Origin: Spirochaetia bacterium
GTDB lineage: Bacteria > Spirochaetota > Leptospiria > Turneriellales > JAOUFE01
Assembly: GCA_029857955.1 (NCBI GenBank)
Contig: JAOUFY010000015.1
Location: forward strand, 1 to 48,967
Reading direction: 5' to 3'
Length of the DNA: 48,967 bases
The notes beneath the pieces are model-generated. The model had not been told where the DNA came from, searched no databases, and saw nothing but the letters and a program-made list of their open reading frames with translations. The position numbers were made by a program, and so were the translations under genes. This document shows, piece after piece, positions 36,589-47,522 of this stretch. Each line of letters begins with the position of its first letter. Position 1 is the stretch's first letter.

Positions 36589-37998
36589 TTATGAGTTTGT
36601 ATACATACATTTTTCTTTCAGGCGAAATAAAATCTTTTCAGCAAGATAATTTTTATCGGCCGGCAGATAATCATCGGGAACTCTTTGGCCATTTGTATAA
36701 AATGAAAAGGGAAGATTCCACTTCTCGGCTAATTCAGCAAATCCGCCAATTTGCATGGTCTCGTCAATTTTAGAAAGTATAATTTTATTCAGGCCATACT
36801 CTGAAAATTTTTCAATTACATAACCAGCGTCCATTATTTTAGAAGTTGCGGCAATTACGAGGTGTTTATCAATTTCTTGTTCAAGACCTTCAAAATAAGC
36901 TTTTTGCTTCATTAGAAATTCTCTGTTATTATGACTAAAACCTGTTGTATCCACCAGAATGAAGTCCGATGTATCTTCCGCAATTTTCTTTTTAAACTTT
37001 TCAGGTTCTTTAATAACAAAAACAGGTATATCCATAATGTCGCCATACACTTTAAGTTGTTCTGTTGCCGCTATACGATAATTATCCAGTGTAATAAGTG
37101 ATATTTTACGATTTTCTTGAAGTTTTAATCTTGCTGCCAGCTTGGCAACAGTGGTTGTTTTACCAACACCGGTTGGGCCAAGTAGTACGATCACCCTTTT
37201 AGATGTCATGGAACTGTTTACTTTTACCTTGGAAGCAATGACTTCTTTTGCTTTTAAATAAATTTTTGTTCCAATATTCCAGTCCGACTGAGGCACACTT
37301 TGTTTTAAGGTTTGAATAAATTCAGTGATCCAGTGAGGTGTAAATTCCTGCTCAAACAAATTTTCTTTTAAGCGGTCAATTTCATTTTTATTTTCTGAAT
37401 ATACCGGACTTTTTATTAAAATTGATATTTTATCTTTTATTTCATTTAAGTCGTTTTGTAAATGATCCAGTGTAATGGCCGAAGATGCCATCAGCGTTTT
37501 TTCTTTTCTGGGGGATTCACGGATGATTTGCCCCTGAACCTCAATTTCTCCGTTTATGTTATTTTGACCTTTTTTATCAAGGCTGATATCTTCAAGGTTA
37601 AATTTTTTTCGGCTTTCAGAAACTCCTTCTTTTTCAAGCAGGGCAAGAAATTCAGCTCCTGCATGTTTTTTCTTTTCAGGATAAACCATTTCAGTTTCTG
37701 CCTCTCGTACCCTGACAGGTATTTTTTCCATTAGTCTTTCAGAACTCGAAGATCTTTGACCTAATGCGCCGGCGGCATGATTGTTTCTTTGATAACTTCC
37801 AGAGCTGCTTTTATCACTTTGTTTTTTTTCGTTTAACATCGCCTGGATTACAAATTGTTTTTTTCCCACAAGTCTTGACAGCACTCTTGTTGCCGGAATT
37901 TCTTTTTCGTTATACACCATGGCATCTGATCCATAGGTATCTCTAAGTTTTTTTAAGGCGTCTGAATGACTGTCGCCGATTATTTTTACGTATTGCAT
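36589..37998 (-). CDS. flhF: FlhF, SRP-type GTPase for flagellar placement
   Basis: The N-terminal region (1-60, [28 protein letters not shown]) is the usual FlhF B-domain opening. A long variable linker, Ser/Lys/Glu-rich (60-215), follows. The NG GTPase has VLLGPTGVGKTTT (P-loop 274-281), LITLDNYRIAATEQLKVYGDIM, LVDTTGF and LSKIDETMQIGG. FlhF recruits early flagellar components to the membrane, and its GTPase is triggered by FlhG. The start codon overlaps the flhA stop (TAATG), implying coupled translation. Confidence 0.95.
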   Translation of the reverse strand: MQYVKIIGDSHSDALKKLRDTYGSDAMVYNEKEIPATRVLSRLVGKKQFVIQAMLNEKKQSDKSSSGSYQRNNHAAGALGQRSSSSERLMEKIPVRVREAETEMVYPEKKKHAGAEFLALLEKEGVSESRKKFNLEDISLDKKGQNNINGEIEVQGQIIRESPRKEKTLMASSAITLDHLQNDLNEIKDKISILIKSPVYSENKNEIDRLKENLFEQEFTPHWITEFIQTLKQSVPQSDWNIGTKIYLKAKEVIASKVKVNSSMTSKRVIVLLGPTGVGKTTTVAKLAARLKLQENRKISLITLDNYRIAATEQLKVYGDIMDIPVFVIKEPEKFKKKIAEDTSDFILVDTTGFSHNNREFLMKQKAYFEGLEQEIDKHLVIAATSKIMDAGYVIEKFSEYGLNKIILSKIDETMQIGGFAELAEKWNLPFSFYTNGQRVPDDYLPADKNYLAEKILFRLKEKCMYTNS

Positions 37999-40088
37999 TA
38001 AAAAGTCACCTCTTCTTCTTTATTTTGATGTTCACTGTGAATCACTTGATTGATTATATCAACTTTGATATCTGAAGAGATTTCATCGTAGGCTATTACA
38101 GCAAACATTCTCGACGTCAACTCTCTTTCTAAAATCATAAATACCCCCATTCTAACATCGCTTGCAGTTAGAAAAACCGCAAATTGACCGGTTTTTTGTA
38201 ATTCGTTGTATGTTTTTATAAATGAGTCGCGTATTTGCATTTGATCATGGGGGTCTATGGCGTAAATTCTGCCGTCTTTTTCGTCGTATGTAATGGAATC
38301 GCGTAATATATTTTCAATATAAGGGTCAACTTGAATGGCCTTTAATACTCCATTTTCAAGATAATGAGAAACAATCTGGCGTCCCAGTTGTTTCCGAACA
38401 TACTCGGTGAGAGTCACCGGATCTTTAATTTTACCCCCATGATCAGCCAGGCTTTCAAAAATTATATTTGCATTTCGAATAGAAACATCTTCTTTTATTA
38501 AATTATGAAGGACTTGCTGTACCAGACCTATACTTAAATCTTTGTTTATTGTATCAACCACTGACGGGAAATTTTCTTTAAGTTTATCAATGAGTAATTT
38601 AATTTCTTCACGCCCCATGATTTGAGTAGCATAGCCGCGTATTACTTCGCTTAAGTGCGTTATAATAATATTGTTTGCATCAACCACAAGATAACCGTTT
38701 ACTTCAGCTTCGCTTTTTTTATCCGGAGAAATTAAAATGGATTTTAAACCATATGATGGATCTTTATATGGAGTTCCCTCGACCTCTTTTTTAACATTAC
38801 CGCTGTCCATTGCTACAAGTTTATCAGGAAAAACTTTCGCACGGGCAACTTCAATTCCGCTGACTAGAATGCTGTATTCATTACCATCAAGTTCAAGGTT
38901 GTCTTGAATACGAATACGAGGTACAATGAGGCCACGTTCTTTTGCAAACTTTTTTCGAAGGTTGGTGATTCTTTCCAGTAAAACACCTCCCTCAGCTGCT
39001 TCAACGAGAGGTAGAAGGTTAAATCCTATTTCAAGTTTTAAGATATCCATACTGATTTCATCGAGAAAACTCTCTGGAACATCTTTTTTCTTTTCCTTGG
39101 ATTCTCGATCGTGAACTTCATCCTGCCGTTTTTTATCGATGCCCTGAGTAATGCTGTAGGCAAGAAATCCGAGAAATGCTGATATCATCCACATGGACAA
39201 TTTGGGAAACCCTGGAACAAGAGAGGATAAAAATAACGTTCCTGAAACAGTCCATAGAATTTTAGGGTTATTAAACAGCTGATCGCCGATTTGACCGGCA
39301 AGATCCTTGTTTGCGCCCGATCGCGTTACAACCATACCTGTTGCGGTTGTAATGAGAAGCGATGGAATTTGCGCAACCAAACCATCACCAATCGTTAACA
39401 AGGTATATGTCTTTAGAGCAGAATTAAAATCTTCACCCCTCATTGCCATACCTATGATTAAACCTCCGATGATGTTGATTGCTGTAATCAATAAACCTAC
39501 TCTTACGTCCCCCTGAATAAATTTCGTAGCACCATCCATATGCCCATAAAAATCAACTTCGGTTCTGAGTTCTTCACGTTTCCGACGAGCTTCTTCTTCT
39601 GTGATTAGCCCTGCCGAAAGATCGGAGTCAATCGACATTTGTTTACCCGGTAAGGCATCGAGCGTAAACCTGGCAGCAACTTCACTGATTCGAGTCGCGC
39701 CCTTTGTAATAACCATCATCTGTACTAAAACAAGGATTATAAAAATAACAAAACCGATTACGTAATTACCTCCGACCACAAATTGACCAAAAGCTCGAAT
39801 TAATTGTCCGTCAAATGCCGGTCCTTCCATTAGAACCAATCGCGTAGAACTTACGTTAAGCGCAAGCCGGTATACCGTTGTCACTAAAAGTAAAGAAGGA
39901 AATACTGTAAATTCCAGATTGTTTCGGCTATTCATCGCAGTTAAAAGAATAACCAGCGCAATCATGATACTAAAACCCAATAAAATATCAAGTAATAAAG
40001 TAGGAATAGGGATGATGAGCATAGCAATTACGGCAACTACGGCAGCGCCCAGCATTACGTCTGTCTGTTGATACCATTTATTCCGCAT
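37998..40088 (-). CDS. flhA: FlhA, flagellar type III export gate protein
   Basis: The 696 residues have about eight membrane helices in the first 330 and a cytosolic domain after that. The FHIPEP signature region is intact: [56 protein letters not shown] and [17 protein letters not shown] text ([16 protein letters not shown]). The C-terminal domain binds export chaperones. FlhA forms the nonameric ring of the export apparatus and conducts protons. It lies between flhB (10-nt gap) and flhF (1-nt overlap). Confidence 0.97.
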   Translation of the reverse strand: MRNKWYQQTDVMLGAAVVAVIAMLIIPIPTLLLDILLGFSIMIALVILLTAMNSRNNLEFTVFPSLLLVTTVYRLALNVSSTRLVLMEGPAFDGQLIRAFGQFVVGGNYVIGFVIFIILVLVQMMVITKGATRISEVAARFTLDALPGKQMSIDSDLSAGLITEEEARRKREELRTEVDFYGHMDGATKFIQGDVRVGLLITAINIIGGLIIGMAMRGEDFNSALKTYTLLTIGDGLVAQIPSLLITTATGMVVTRSGANKDLAGQIGDQLFNNPKILWTVSGTLFLSSLVPGFPKLSMWMISAFLGFLAYSITQGIDKKRQDEVHDRESKEKKKDVPESFLDEISMDILKLEIGFNLLPLVEAAEGGVLLERITNLRKKFAKERGLIVPRIRIQDNLELDGNEYSILVSGIEVARAKVFPDKLVAMDSGNVKKEVEGTPYKDPSYGLKSILISPDKKSEAEVNGYLVVDANNIIITHLSEVIRGYATQIMGREEIKLLIDKLKENFPSVVDTINKDLSIGLVQQVLHNLIKEDVSIRNANIIFESLADHGGKIKDPVTLTEYVRKQLGRQIVSHYLENGVLKAIQVDPYIENILRDSITYDEKDGRIYAIDPHDQMQIRDSFIKTYNELQKTGQFAVFLTASDVRMGVFMILERELTSRMFAVIAYDEISSDIKVDIINQVIHSEHQNKEEEVTF

Positions 40089-40098
40089 AAATTATTAC

Positions 40099-41334
40099 TT
40101 AACTAACCCTTCTTGAAAGTCTCTCTCGTATGCCTTCAATGTTGACAAAAATATCAATTAAAACCCTGTAAAATTGTTCTGGAACGAGTTCTCCTTCAAT
40201 TACGTTACTGTATAGTTCTCGTGCTAACGGTTTATTTTCTACAATTGTGATATCATTTTGTCTGGCCAGATTTCGAATCATAAATGCAAGATGATCTGCT
40301 CCTTTGGCAAGTACTCTGGGGGCATCTTCAAACAAAGGATCATATCTTAAGGCTACGGCAAAGTGGGTTGGGTTTGTGATCACAACGTCGGCTTTTCTTA
40401 CTTCTTTAAGCATATTGCGTCGGTACATGTCAAAAGTTTTTTGCCGCCGTCTCTGTTTGGTTAATGGATCGCCTTCCATCTCGCGGGTTTCCTGTTTAAC
40501 TTCTTCACGGGTCATTTTAATACTTTCTGTAAATTCATACCGTTGGTAAGCATAATCAGGAATAGCCAGCGCAAATAATATCACAGAAAGAATCATCAAT
40601 AATTTAAATGCAATAAATCCAAGTTCACGTAACGATTGCACAACACCCATACCGGATAACTTCATAAGACTTAAAAAATCATTGGCAATTATATAATATC
40701 CAACCCAGGCAAGAAGGGTGATTTTGGCCAGGGTTTTAATTAAATTTACCGCTATTTGGCGTGAAAAAAAGACCTTTTTCATCATGTTTTGAAAACTAAA
40801 TTTAATACGAGAAAAATCGGGTTGAATTGGTTTTAATGTAAACATAAACCCAACCTGGGCAACATTACCAGCAATCGCCATAACCATACCCACTAATAAT
40901 AATGGGGCAAGGATTAAGCTTGATTTCCATACTACCGTGATTAAAAGTGTAATTAAACTTTCTTTATCGGGCGTCAGGCCAAGGTTTGCAAAGTTCCCAA
41001 GAAAAAAAATCATTATATCTTTTAATCCGCCCAGCATCCATTGTCCAAAAAAGAACAAAACCATGAGACCGCCGATAGTAACCAAAGAGGCGGGGATTTC
41101 AGGACTTTTTGGTACTCGACCCTTCTCACGTTCTTTTTGCCTTTTGCGTTCAGAAGGTTCTTCTGTTCGTCCTTCATCTTCAGCCGCAAAAAAAATACCC
41201 AATGTTAAAATATCATGATTTTGAATATAATGAAGATAAAACAAATACAGGTAAGCAGTATCGTAAACTGTTCTTTCGAAAAACAATTTTATTTGCCGAT
41301 AAACCAGCCTGATATAAAGTTTGAAAAATATCAT
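40099..41334 (-). CDS. flhB: FlhB, flagellar export switch protein with a long N-terminal extension
   Basis: The core begins with AAEDEGRTEEPSERKRQKEREKGRVPKS, then four membrane helices and the cytosolic domain with the autocleavage motif NPTH (VVITNPTHFAVALRYDP). FlhB switches export from rod/hook to filament substrates after cleaving itself at N/PTH. About 45 residues precede the family start, with alternating hydrophobic and aromatic residues (YLYLFYLHYI). The frame begins with GTG at 41349; I prefer the ATG at 41334. It is the first gene of the cluster. Confidence 0.95.
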   Translation of the reverse strand: MIFFKLYIRLVYRQIKLFFERTVYDTAYLYLFYLHYIQNHDILTLGIFFAAEDEGRTEEPSERKRQKEREKGRVPKSPEIPASLVTIGGLMVLFFFGQWMLGGLKDIMIFFLGNFANLGLTPDKESLITLLITVVWKSSLILAPLLLVGMVMAIAGNVAQVGFMFTLKPIQPDFSRIKFSFQNMMKKVFFSRQIAVNLIKTLAKITLLAWVGYYIIANDFLSLMKLSGMGVVQSLRELGFIAFKLLMILSVILFALAIPDYAYQRYEFTESIKMTREEVKQETREMEGDPLTKQRRRQKTFDMYRRNMLKEVRKADVVITNPTHFAVALRYDPLFEDAPRVLAKGADHLAFMIRNLARQNDITIVENKPLARELYSNVIEGELVPEQFYRVLIDIFVNIEGIRERLSRRVS

Positions 41335-41541
41335 AAGGGAATTTTCCACATATTAATAAATGCGACATAATATCAAGTGGATAAGACGTGACAAGTCCTT
41401 TTTAAAACAAGATCAAAATGGTCATGAAATTTCTAAAGTTATTTATTGCTATATTTAAATGCCCTTCGGCAAATGCGGCAAAAATTAAATTACATTTGTT
41501 TATGCTTGACCTCATCGAAAAAATCAGAAATACATCCGGTG

Positions 41542-42543
41542 GTGAAATATGCTGTAAAAAGAATTCTCTGGATGATACCGACATTTATTGGCATCATCAC
41601 AATAACTTTTTTTTTAACTAAACTTAGACCCGACCCAATATCACAAAAGCTGCTTAACCCTGATGGAATAAAAGACACATCAGCCTCAGAACAATATGTC
41701 GAACAACTAAAAAAATATTACGGTTACGACAAGCCGCTGTTAACACAATACTTTATCATGTGGAAAAACATCCTCAAGCTTGATTTTAGTACAAGTCGAA
41801 TTGATCACAGGCCTGTGATTGATAAAATTAAAGAATCACTGCCCGTTACTCTCGGTCTTAATATCATAACGATATTGATAGTTTATATAATTTCCATTCC
41901 ATTGGGAATTTATTCTGCTATAAACGGCGATTCAAGGTTTGACAAAGGTCTTACTCTTTTTTTGTATGTATTGTATTCGCTGCCTACATTCTGGGTTGCC
42001 CTGCTTTTACTGAAATATTTGTCGGGAGGCGACTACCTGGATATTTTCCCGTTAAACGGTCTTAAAAGCGATTACTTTGACGAACTCAACTGGCTGCAAA
42101 AGTTGATGGATTTTGGATGGCATTTGTTTTTACCGGTTGTAGTGTCTGTCTATGGATCTTTTGCATTTTTATCACGTTTTGTAAAAAATAGTTTTATGGA
42201 AGCTCTGAAATCAGACTACATTAGAACCGCGCGCGCCAAGGGATTAACAGAAAGACGAGTGATCTATGTTCACGCCATGAAAAACTCGATGATACCCATC
42301 ATCACCATGATGGCAGGGCTTTTACCCGGTCTTTTTGGGGGCAGTGTCATTATAGAATCTATTTTTTCATTACCTGGAATGGGGAAATTGGCTTACGACA
42401 GCATTTACAGTAATGACGAAACTGTTATTATTGCAGCAGTAGCCTTTTCTGCCTTACTTACACTTTTTGGAATTTTAATTTCGGATCTAACCTATGCAAT
42501 GGTAGATCCAAGAATCGATCTTGAAAAGGAAAATTCCAGATAA
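41542..42543 (+). CDS. Oligopeptide/dipeptide-type ABC transporter permease (DppB/OppB-like)
   Basis: I place the start at the GTG at 41542, because family members begin with (M)xYxxRRxLxxIPTxxG and the frame here gives KYAVKRILWMIPTFIG. The frame extends to TTG 41446, but no site has a clear Shine-Dalgarno. Six helices are expected. The EAA loop that contacts the ATPase is SDYIRTARAKGLTERRVIYVHAMKNSMIPI-like, and the last helices carry FGGSVIIESIFSLPGMG. A central insert (about 135-160) separates helices 3 and 4. It overlaps the second permease gene by one base. No ATPase or binding protein gene is adjacent. Confidence 0.88.
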   Translation: MKYAVKRILWMIPTFIGIITITFFLTKLRPDPISQKLLNPDGIKDTSASEQYVEQLKKYYGYDKPLLTQYFIMWKNILKLDFSTSRIDHRPVIDKIKESLPVTLGLNIITILIVYIISIPLGIYSAINGDSRFDKGLTLFLYVLYSLPTFWVALLLLKYLSGGDYLDIFPLNGLKSDYFDELNWLQKLMDFGWHLFLPVVVSVYGSFAFLSRFVKNSFMEALKSDYIRTARAKGLTERRVIYVHAMKNSMIPIITMMAGLLPGLFGGSVIIESIFSLPGMGKLAYDSIYSNDETVIIAAVAFSALLTLFGILISDLTYAMVDPRIDLEKENSR

Positions 42544-43520
42544 TGAAACCGGATCTAAGTACAAAGTTTTCTGTATCGATCATTGGCTTTTTTGTTTTTG
42601 TTTCTGTTTTTGCGTCATTTTTATCATCGCCATACCCTTTGATTGTTTTTAATAATCGTTCCGATCAAAAAATACCCGTTAGCCCTTTTTTTGCCGCCTA
42701 TTCTGTTAAAATAAAAAACCAGCTTGATAAAATAAACTTCAGGGATCTTGCGAATAAAAATCAAATCACAGCGATGTTTACTCTGGTTCCGTATTCGCCC
42801 TATGAACAAAATCTTGATGAAATATTGATAGCGCCTTCTTTTGGCAGGTTTGGTCATTACATGGGAACCGACGATGTTGGCCGAGATATCGCTTCAAGAA
42901 TGATTCATGGAGCGCGAAATTCCATGCTGGTTGGTTTAATTGCTGTCGTAATGTCGCTGATCATCGGACTTATAGTTGGCGCAATTGCAGGTTTTTATGG
43001 CGGCTGGGTTGATCTTTTGATTTCACGTTTTATTGAAATTATAATAACATTTCCGCGTTTGATTTTAATTATGGCAGTACTGGCAATGACGAGACCTTCT
43101 CTTTTAAACATCATGATTGTTCTTGGCTTAACCCAATGGACTGGTGTGGCAAGAATTCTCAGAGCCGAATTTTTCAAACGTAAAAATCTCGAATACGTAT
43201 TGGCGGCTAAAACCATAGGGGCCCGCGATTTTAGACAAATTTTCAATCATATTTTACCCAACAGTTTAGCGCCGATCATCGTTATAACCACATTTGATGT
43301 TGCCGACGTTGTTCTTGTTGAATCATCACTTAGTTTTCTCGGAATAGGTATTCAGCCACCCGAAGCTTCTTGGGGGCAGGTTTTAAACATATCACAATCT
43401 TACATGGATTTTGCCTGGTGGTTGATTTTTTTTCCGGGACTATTTATATTCATGGTTGTTGTGGCCTATAATTTGCTCGGCGACTATCTTCGAAAATACT
43501 TAAATCCAAAAGAGAGATAG
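42543..43520 (+). CDS. Oligopeptide/dipeptide-type ABC transporter permease (DppC/OppC-like)
   Basis: An N-terminal helix (10-30) is followed by a large extracytoplasmic loop (30-105) containing YSPYEQN and then the conserved GTDDVGRDIASRMIHGARNSMLVG. The five-helix core and the EAA loop (VLAAKTIGARDFRQIFNHILPNSLAPI) are typical of DppC/OppC. With the upstream gene it forms the membrane channel of a peptide or nickel importer or exporter. The loop before GTDD is longer than in most DppC proteins and resembles YejE-type permeases. Translation is coupled to the upstream permease (TAATG). Confidence 0.9.
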   Translation: MKPDLSTKFSVSIIGFFVFVSVFASFLSSPYPLIVFNNRSDQKIPVSPFFAAYSVKIKNQLDKINFRDLANKNQITAMFTLVPYSPYEQNLDEILIAPSFGRFGHYMGTDDVGRDIASRMIHGARNSMLVGLIAVVMSLIIGLIVGAIAGFYGGWVDLLISRFIEIIITFPRLILIMAVLAMTRPSLLNIMIVLGLTQWTGVARILRAEFFKRKNLEYVLAAKTIGARDFRQIFNHILPNSLAPIIVITTFDVADVVLVESSLSFLGIGIQPPEASWGQVLNISQSYMDFAWWLIFFPGLFIFMVVVAYNLLGDYLRKYLNPKER

Positions 43521-43560
43521 TACCTTGTTTGCACTTGTCGAAGTGTTTTAGTAATAAAAG

Positions 43561-44493
43561 ATGCCAGCAATGGGAATTGTTGATAATTATCGTCAACGCG
43601 ATCGAATGATGCGGGTCATGACCAAAGACGGTAAATTCAGAGCTTCTGTGGTCAAGGCCACCGATTTGGCAAATAATGCCAGTAAGCGGCACCGGCTAAA
43701 TCCCCTGGCTTCGGTTATTTTAGGTGAACTTCTCATGGGCGCCTTGCTCTCAGCTTCTCATTTAAAAGAAGACGAACAAATTTCTATTCGCCTTGAGGTT
43801 AATGGTGAAATTAAAAGCGCTACTGCAGAAGCCAATATGATGGGGGAAGTTAGAGGCTATCTTGGTAATCCCGATCCTTTAGCTCTTTCGCAAGACCCTG
43901 CTGAAATGAAAAAACTGGCAATTGGCATTGGTTTAATGCATGTCACCAGAAGTGGGCGGGTACATATGTCAATGCCGTCTCAGACACAAAGTACCGTAAT
44001 GCTTGAGCATAGCAACGTTCCCAAAGATTTAACACATTATTTTGCCGTTTCTGAACAGATCCCCACAGCCATACGTCTTGAGGTAAAATTTAACGAAGAT
44101 TTTACAATCAGACATGCTCTTGGCTTTATGGTTCAGGCAATGCCAGGGCTTGATACGCAATCTGACGAAGATGTGATCATCGAGATAGAGAATAACATCA
44201 TTGATCTTGCTTATCCTTCTGAGTTAATTGATTCTGGAGAGCACATTGAAGACATTATGAATAAACTTTTAAAGGGCGAAGAGTATGTAGAATTATCAAA
44301 AACTCCGGTCGATTTTTTCTGCCGCTGTAGTAAAGAAAAGTTTTTATCAAGTCTTGCATTGCTCGGCGTTGATGAATTGTCGACTCTTGACCGCGATCAA
44401 GAAGAGCTTCGTTGCCATCATTGCAGTAAAACATACATAATCACGCATGAAGAAATTCAAAAAGAAATTGATAAATTGATTCAGGATAAATAA
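43561..44493 (+). CDS. hslO: Hsp33, redox-activated holdase chaperone
   Basis: The 310 residues follow the Hsp33 layout: N-terminal domain with GELLMGALLSASHLK and EVNGEIKSATAEANMMGEVRGY, linker, and C-terminal zinc domain. The four redox cysteines are present as CRC (254-256) and CHHC (285-288), spaced as in Hsp33, and bind zinc when reduced. Oxidation releases zinc and activates binding of unfolding proteins. Alternative start at codon 4 (ATG 43570). It begins 40 nt after the permease genes on the same strand; co-transcription is possible. Confidence 0.95.
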   Translation: MPAMGIVDNYRQRDRMMRVMTKDGKFRASVVKATDLANNASKRHRLNPLASVILGELLMGALLSASHLKEDEQISIRLEVNGEIKSATAEANMMGEVRGYLGNPDPLALSQDPAEMKKLAIGIGLMHVTRSGRVHMSMPSQTQSTVMLEHSNVPKDLTHYFAVSEQIPTAIRLEVKFNEDFTIRHALGFMVQAMPGLDTQSDEDVIIEIENNIIDLAYPSELIDSGEHIEDIMNKLLKGEEYVELSKTPVDFFCRCSKEKFLSSLALLGVDELSTLDRDQEELRCHHCSKTYIITHEEIQKEIDKLIQDK

Positions 44494-44537
44494 ATCTGTT
44501 GCCAAAAGCCAGAAAAAACTGCACGCGGTAGCAGTGG

Positions 44538-44570
44538 AGAGTAATGTGGGCGTTTTGCCCACATTACTCT
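44538..44570. terminator. Strong bidirectional hairpin between hslO and ppdK
   Basis: AGAGTAATGTGGGC-GTTTT-GCCCACATTACTCT, a perfect 14-bp stem with a 5-nt loop, placed between two convergent genes. It lacks a following T-run on either strand, so it may stop transcription inefficiently or protect both 3' ends from exonucleases. Confidence 0.55.
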
Positions 44571-44598
44571 GCTTGAGGATACTTACGTCCCTTTATCA

Positions 44599-47337
44599 CT
44601 ATCTTAAATGATGAAGGGCTGCTCTTGCCGCAGCGAGTCTGGCAATGGGTACTCTAAATGGCGAACAGCTTACATAATCAAGACCCGTCATGTGGCAGAA
44701 CTCAACAGATTCAGGATCGCCGCCGTGTTCTCCGCAAATTCCAATTTCAAGATTTTTCCGCACAGCTCGGCCTGCCGCGGTTGCAATTTCAATTAAACGA
44801 CCTACGCCGCTTCTATCAATGGTTTGAAATGGGTCTGCCGGAAGAATTTTTTTGTCAATGTAGTAGGGCAGAAAGCCTGCCGAATCGTCTCTTGAAATTC
44901 CAAATGTGGTTTGCGTAAGGTCGTTTGTTCCAAAACTAAAGAAATTGGCGACCTTTGCAATTTCACCCGCCGTCAATGCCGCACGAGGAAGCTCAATCAT
45001 GGTTCCAATATGAACTTTAATTCGTCGTCCTCGTTTAATAAAAATTTCTTCGGCAATTTCATTTACCACATCGGCCTGAATTTGTAATTCATTTACATGG
45101 GTAACCAGCGGTATCATGATTTCAGGATGAGTTTTATAACCCTGTTCTTCAGCGTCCATCGCTGCCTCAATGATGGCCTGTACCTGCATCTTGGTAATCG
45201 CAGGGTGTAAAATTCCCAATCGGCAGCCTCTTAAGCCCAGCATCGGGTTTGCTTCATGTAGAGTTTCCATCTTGTGCTCAAGATCTTCCATTGAGATTCC
45301 CAGATATTTTGCGGCAACAGGAGCATCTGCTTCATTTGGTAAGAATTCATGAAGAGGCGGGTCAAGCGTTCGAATGATCACAGGAAGTCCGTTCATCACT
45401 TTAAAAATTTCAAAAAAATCTTGTTTCTGAAGCGGTAATAATGAATCCAGGGCTTTTTGCCTGTCGGTATCGTTTTCAGCCAGAATCATTTTTTGAATAT
45501 ATCGTATACGGTCTTCTTTAAAGAACATGTGTTCTGTTCTGCACAGACCAATACCTTCTGCTCCGAAAGCAACAGCGTTAGCCGCCTGTTCAGGCTGATC
45601 TGCGTTGGTTCTTACATGCAATTTGCGGGTTTCGTCTGCCCACTTCATGAGATCACGATAGGTTTTATATATTTCGGAGTCTTCCGGTTTCATTTCTTTT
45701 GAAATTAAAACCTGTAAAATATCAGACGGCTTTGATTTTATTTCTCCGGCGATCACTTCACCCGTGGTTCCATCAATTGAAATGATATCGCCCTCCTTAA
45801 TTATAATGGAATGACCCTCAATGGCCATCTGGGCTTTTTTATAATCGATCAAAAGATTGCCGCAACCGGCTACGCAAACCTTACCCATTTGACGGGCAAC
45901 AAGTGCAGCATGTGAAGTCATTCCTCCACGTGCCGTTAAAATTCCGTCGCAGACATTTAAACCTTTGATGTCTTCCGGAGAAGTTTCAATTCTCACAAGA
46001 ATAACTTTTTCTCCTCTTGCCGTCCATTCTACGGCATCGTGAGCATTAAACACAACTTTACCGCAGGCAGCGCCAGGACCGGCATTTAAACCGGTAGCCA
46101 GTAGTCGGTTATTATCAATGGCTTTTTTCTTTTCTTTAATATCAAATACGGGTCGTAAAAGTTGATTTAACTGATTGGGGTCTATTCTTAAAATAGCCTC
46201 GTTTTTTGTAATAAGGCCTTCGCGAACCATATCTACAGCTATTTTTATTGCCGCAAATCCGGTTCGTTTGCCGACGCGCGCTTGAAGTATCCATAGCTTA
46301 CCCAGTTGAATGGTAAATTCTATGTCCATCATGTCTTTAAAGTGATTTTCAAGTTTTAAACGTATTGCATTTAGTTCATCGTATAAACGAGCGTCATCTT
46401 TTTGCAATTCAGAAATAGGAATTGGCGTTCTTACTCCCGCAACCACATCTTCGCCCTGTGCATTGAACAAGTATTCTCCATAAAATACATTTTCGCCGGT
46501 AGCAGGGTCGCGCGTAAAGGCAACGCCGGTTCCTGATGAGTCAGCTCTGTTTCCAAATACCATGGATTGAACATTGACGGCCGTTCCCCATGCGGCAGGA
46601 ATACCGTTTAGCTCCCTATAGGTTTGTGCACGGTCATTCATCCATGAGCCAAAAACGGCTCCGATGGCTCCGCGAAGCTGTTCCATAGGATCATCCGGAA
46701 ACGGATGCCCTGTTCGGCTTTTTACGGCAGCCTTGAATTCTACGACAAGTTCTTTCATGTCGTCTACAGTAAGTTCAGAGTCAAACTTTACGCCACGTTT
46801 ATGCTTTTTTGCTTCGAGGATTTCTTCAAATGGATCAATATCATGTTTTGTCTCAGGTTTTAATCCTAAAACAACATCACCGTACATTTGTACAAATCGA
46901 CGGTAGGAATCGTACGCAAAACGTTCGTCTCCTGAAAGATCAAAAAGAATTTTAGCTGTTTCATCGTTCATACCCAGATTTAAAACGGTATCCATCATTC
47001 CCGGCATAGAAGCTCTTGCTCCGCTTCGAACAGACAATAAAAGCGGGTTTTTTTTATCGCCGAATTTTGCGCCAAGTCTTTCTTCCAGTTGCCTTAATGC
47101 GCTTTGCAATTGTCCTTCAAGCTCTGGAGGATAATGTTGATTATGATTGTAGTAATATGTACAAACCTCTGTGGTGATGGTAAAACCAGGAGGAACAGGT
47201 ATTCCAAGGTTTACCATTTCTGCAAGGTTGGCGCCTTTTCCGCCGAGTAAGTTTCTCATGGCTGCATTGCCGTCGGCTTTATCGCCCCCAAAGGCATAAA
47301 TAAATTTTGGTTCCTTGTTATTGGTGGTTGTTGGCAT
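44599..47337 (-). CDS. ppdK: Pyruvate, phosphate dikinase
   Basis: The 912 residues carry the three-domain order of PPDK. The ATP-grasp domain has [33 protein letters not shown] and [17 protein letters not shown]. The swivelling domain has the phospho-His motif [22 protein letters not shown]. The C-terminal PEP/pyruvate TIM barrel has [48 protein letters not shown] and ICGEHGGDP with the catalytic Cys. It interconverts pyruvate, ATP and Pi with PEP, AMP and PPi. With pyruvate carboxylase in the same window it covers the pyruvate-PEP-oxaloacetate node. GGGAG precedes the ATG. Confidence 0.98.
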   Translation of the reverse strand: MPTTTNNKEPKFIYAFGGDKADGNAAMRNLLGGKGANLAEMVNLGIPVPPGFTITTEVCTYYYNHNQHYPPELEGQLQSALRQLEERLGAKFGDKKNPLLLSVRSGARASMPGMMDTVLNLGMNDETAKILFDLSGDERFAYDSYRRFVQMYGDVVLGLKPETKHDIDPFEEILEAKKHKRGVKFDSELTVDDMKELVVEFKAAVKSRTGHPFPDDPMEQLRGAIGAVFGSWMNDRAQTYRELNGIPAAWGTAVNVQSMVFGNRADSSGTGVAFTRDPATGENVFYGEYLFNAQGEDVVAGVRTPIPISELQKDDARLYDELNAIRLKLENHFKDMMDIEFTIQLGKLWILQARVGKRTGFAAIKIAVDMVREGLITKNEAILRIDPNQLNQLLRPVFDIKEKKKAIDNNRLLATGLNAGPGAACGKVVFNAHDAVEWTARGEKVILVRIETSPEDIKGLNVCDGILTARGGMTSHAALVARQMGKVCVAGCGNLLIDYKKAQMAIEGHSIIIKEGDIISIDGTTGEVIAGEIKSKPSDILQVLISKEMKPEDSEIYKTYRDLMKWADETRKLHVRTNADQPEQAANAVAFGAEGIGLCRTEHMFFKEDRIRYIQKMILAENDTDRQKALDSLLPLQKQDFFEIFKVMNGLPVIIRTLDPPLHEFLPNEADAPVAAKYLGISMEDLEHKMETLHEANPMLGLRGCRLGILHPAITKMQVQAIIEAAMDAEEQGYKTHPEIMIPLVTHVNELQIQADVVNEIAEEIFIKRGRRIKVHIGTMIELPRAALTAGEIAKVANFFSFGTNDLTQTTFGISRDDSAGFLPYYIDKKILPADPFQTIDRSGVGRLIEIATAAGRAVRKNLEIGICGEHGGDPESVEFCHMTGLDYVSCSPFRVPIARLAAARAALHHLR

Positions 47338-47408
47338 CTTGTCTCCCGTAAACGTTCTTTATAAATACGTATTATGTATTTATTATTTATAATTTTTTTT
47401 CGCGCCAT

Positions 47409-47436
47409 CTAATAAATTTGGGAATGAGGCTGTCAA
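47409..47436 (-). promoter_or_regulatory. Sigma-70 type promoter of ppdK
   Basis: On the minus strand a perfect TTGACA (47436-47431) is followed by a 16-nt spacer and TATTAG (47414-47409). The ATG is 72 nt downstream of the -10 box, across an AT-rich leader that ends in a GGGAG ribosome site. Confidence 0.55.
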
Positions 47437-47464
47437 TATATAAACAAAACCACATTTGAAAAGT

Positions 47465-47483
47465 AGGGGTTTAGCGCACCCCT
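47465..47483 (-). terminator. Probable terminator of the 89-residue gene
   Basis: On the minus strand AGGGGT-GCGCTAA-ACCCCT is followed by ACTTTTC. It lies about 40 nt past the stop codon of the small coiled gene and just upstream of the ppdK promoter, so it would insulate ppdK. Confidence 0.45.
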
Positions 47484-47522
47484 GCTCGCGTTTTTAGCAG
47501 ATGGTTTATACCAAAAAGCAAA

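Noticed and set aside
36377..36649. 90-codon plus-strand frame across the flhF-flhG spacer
   Set aside because: It crosses several palindromes and the flhF 3' end, with Cys/His-rich random composition. Treated as non-coding.
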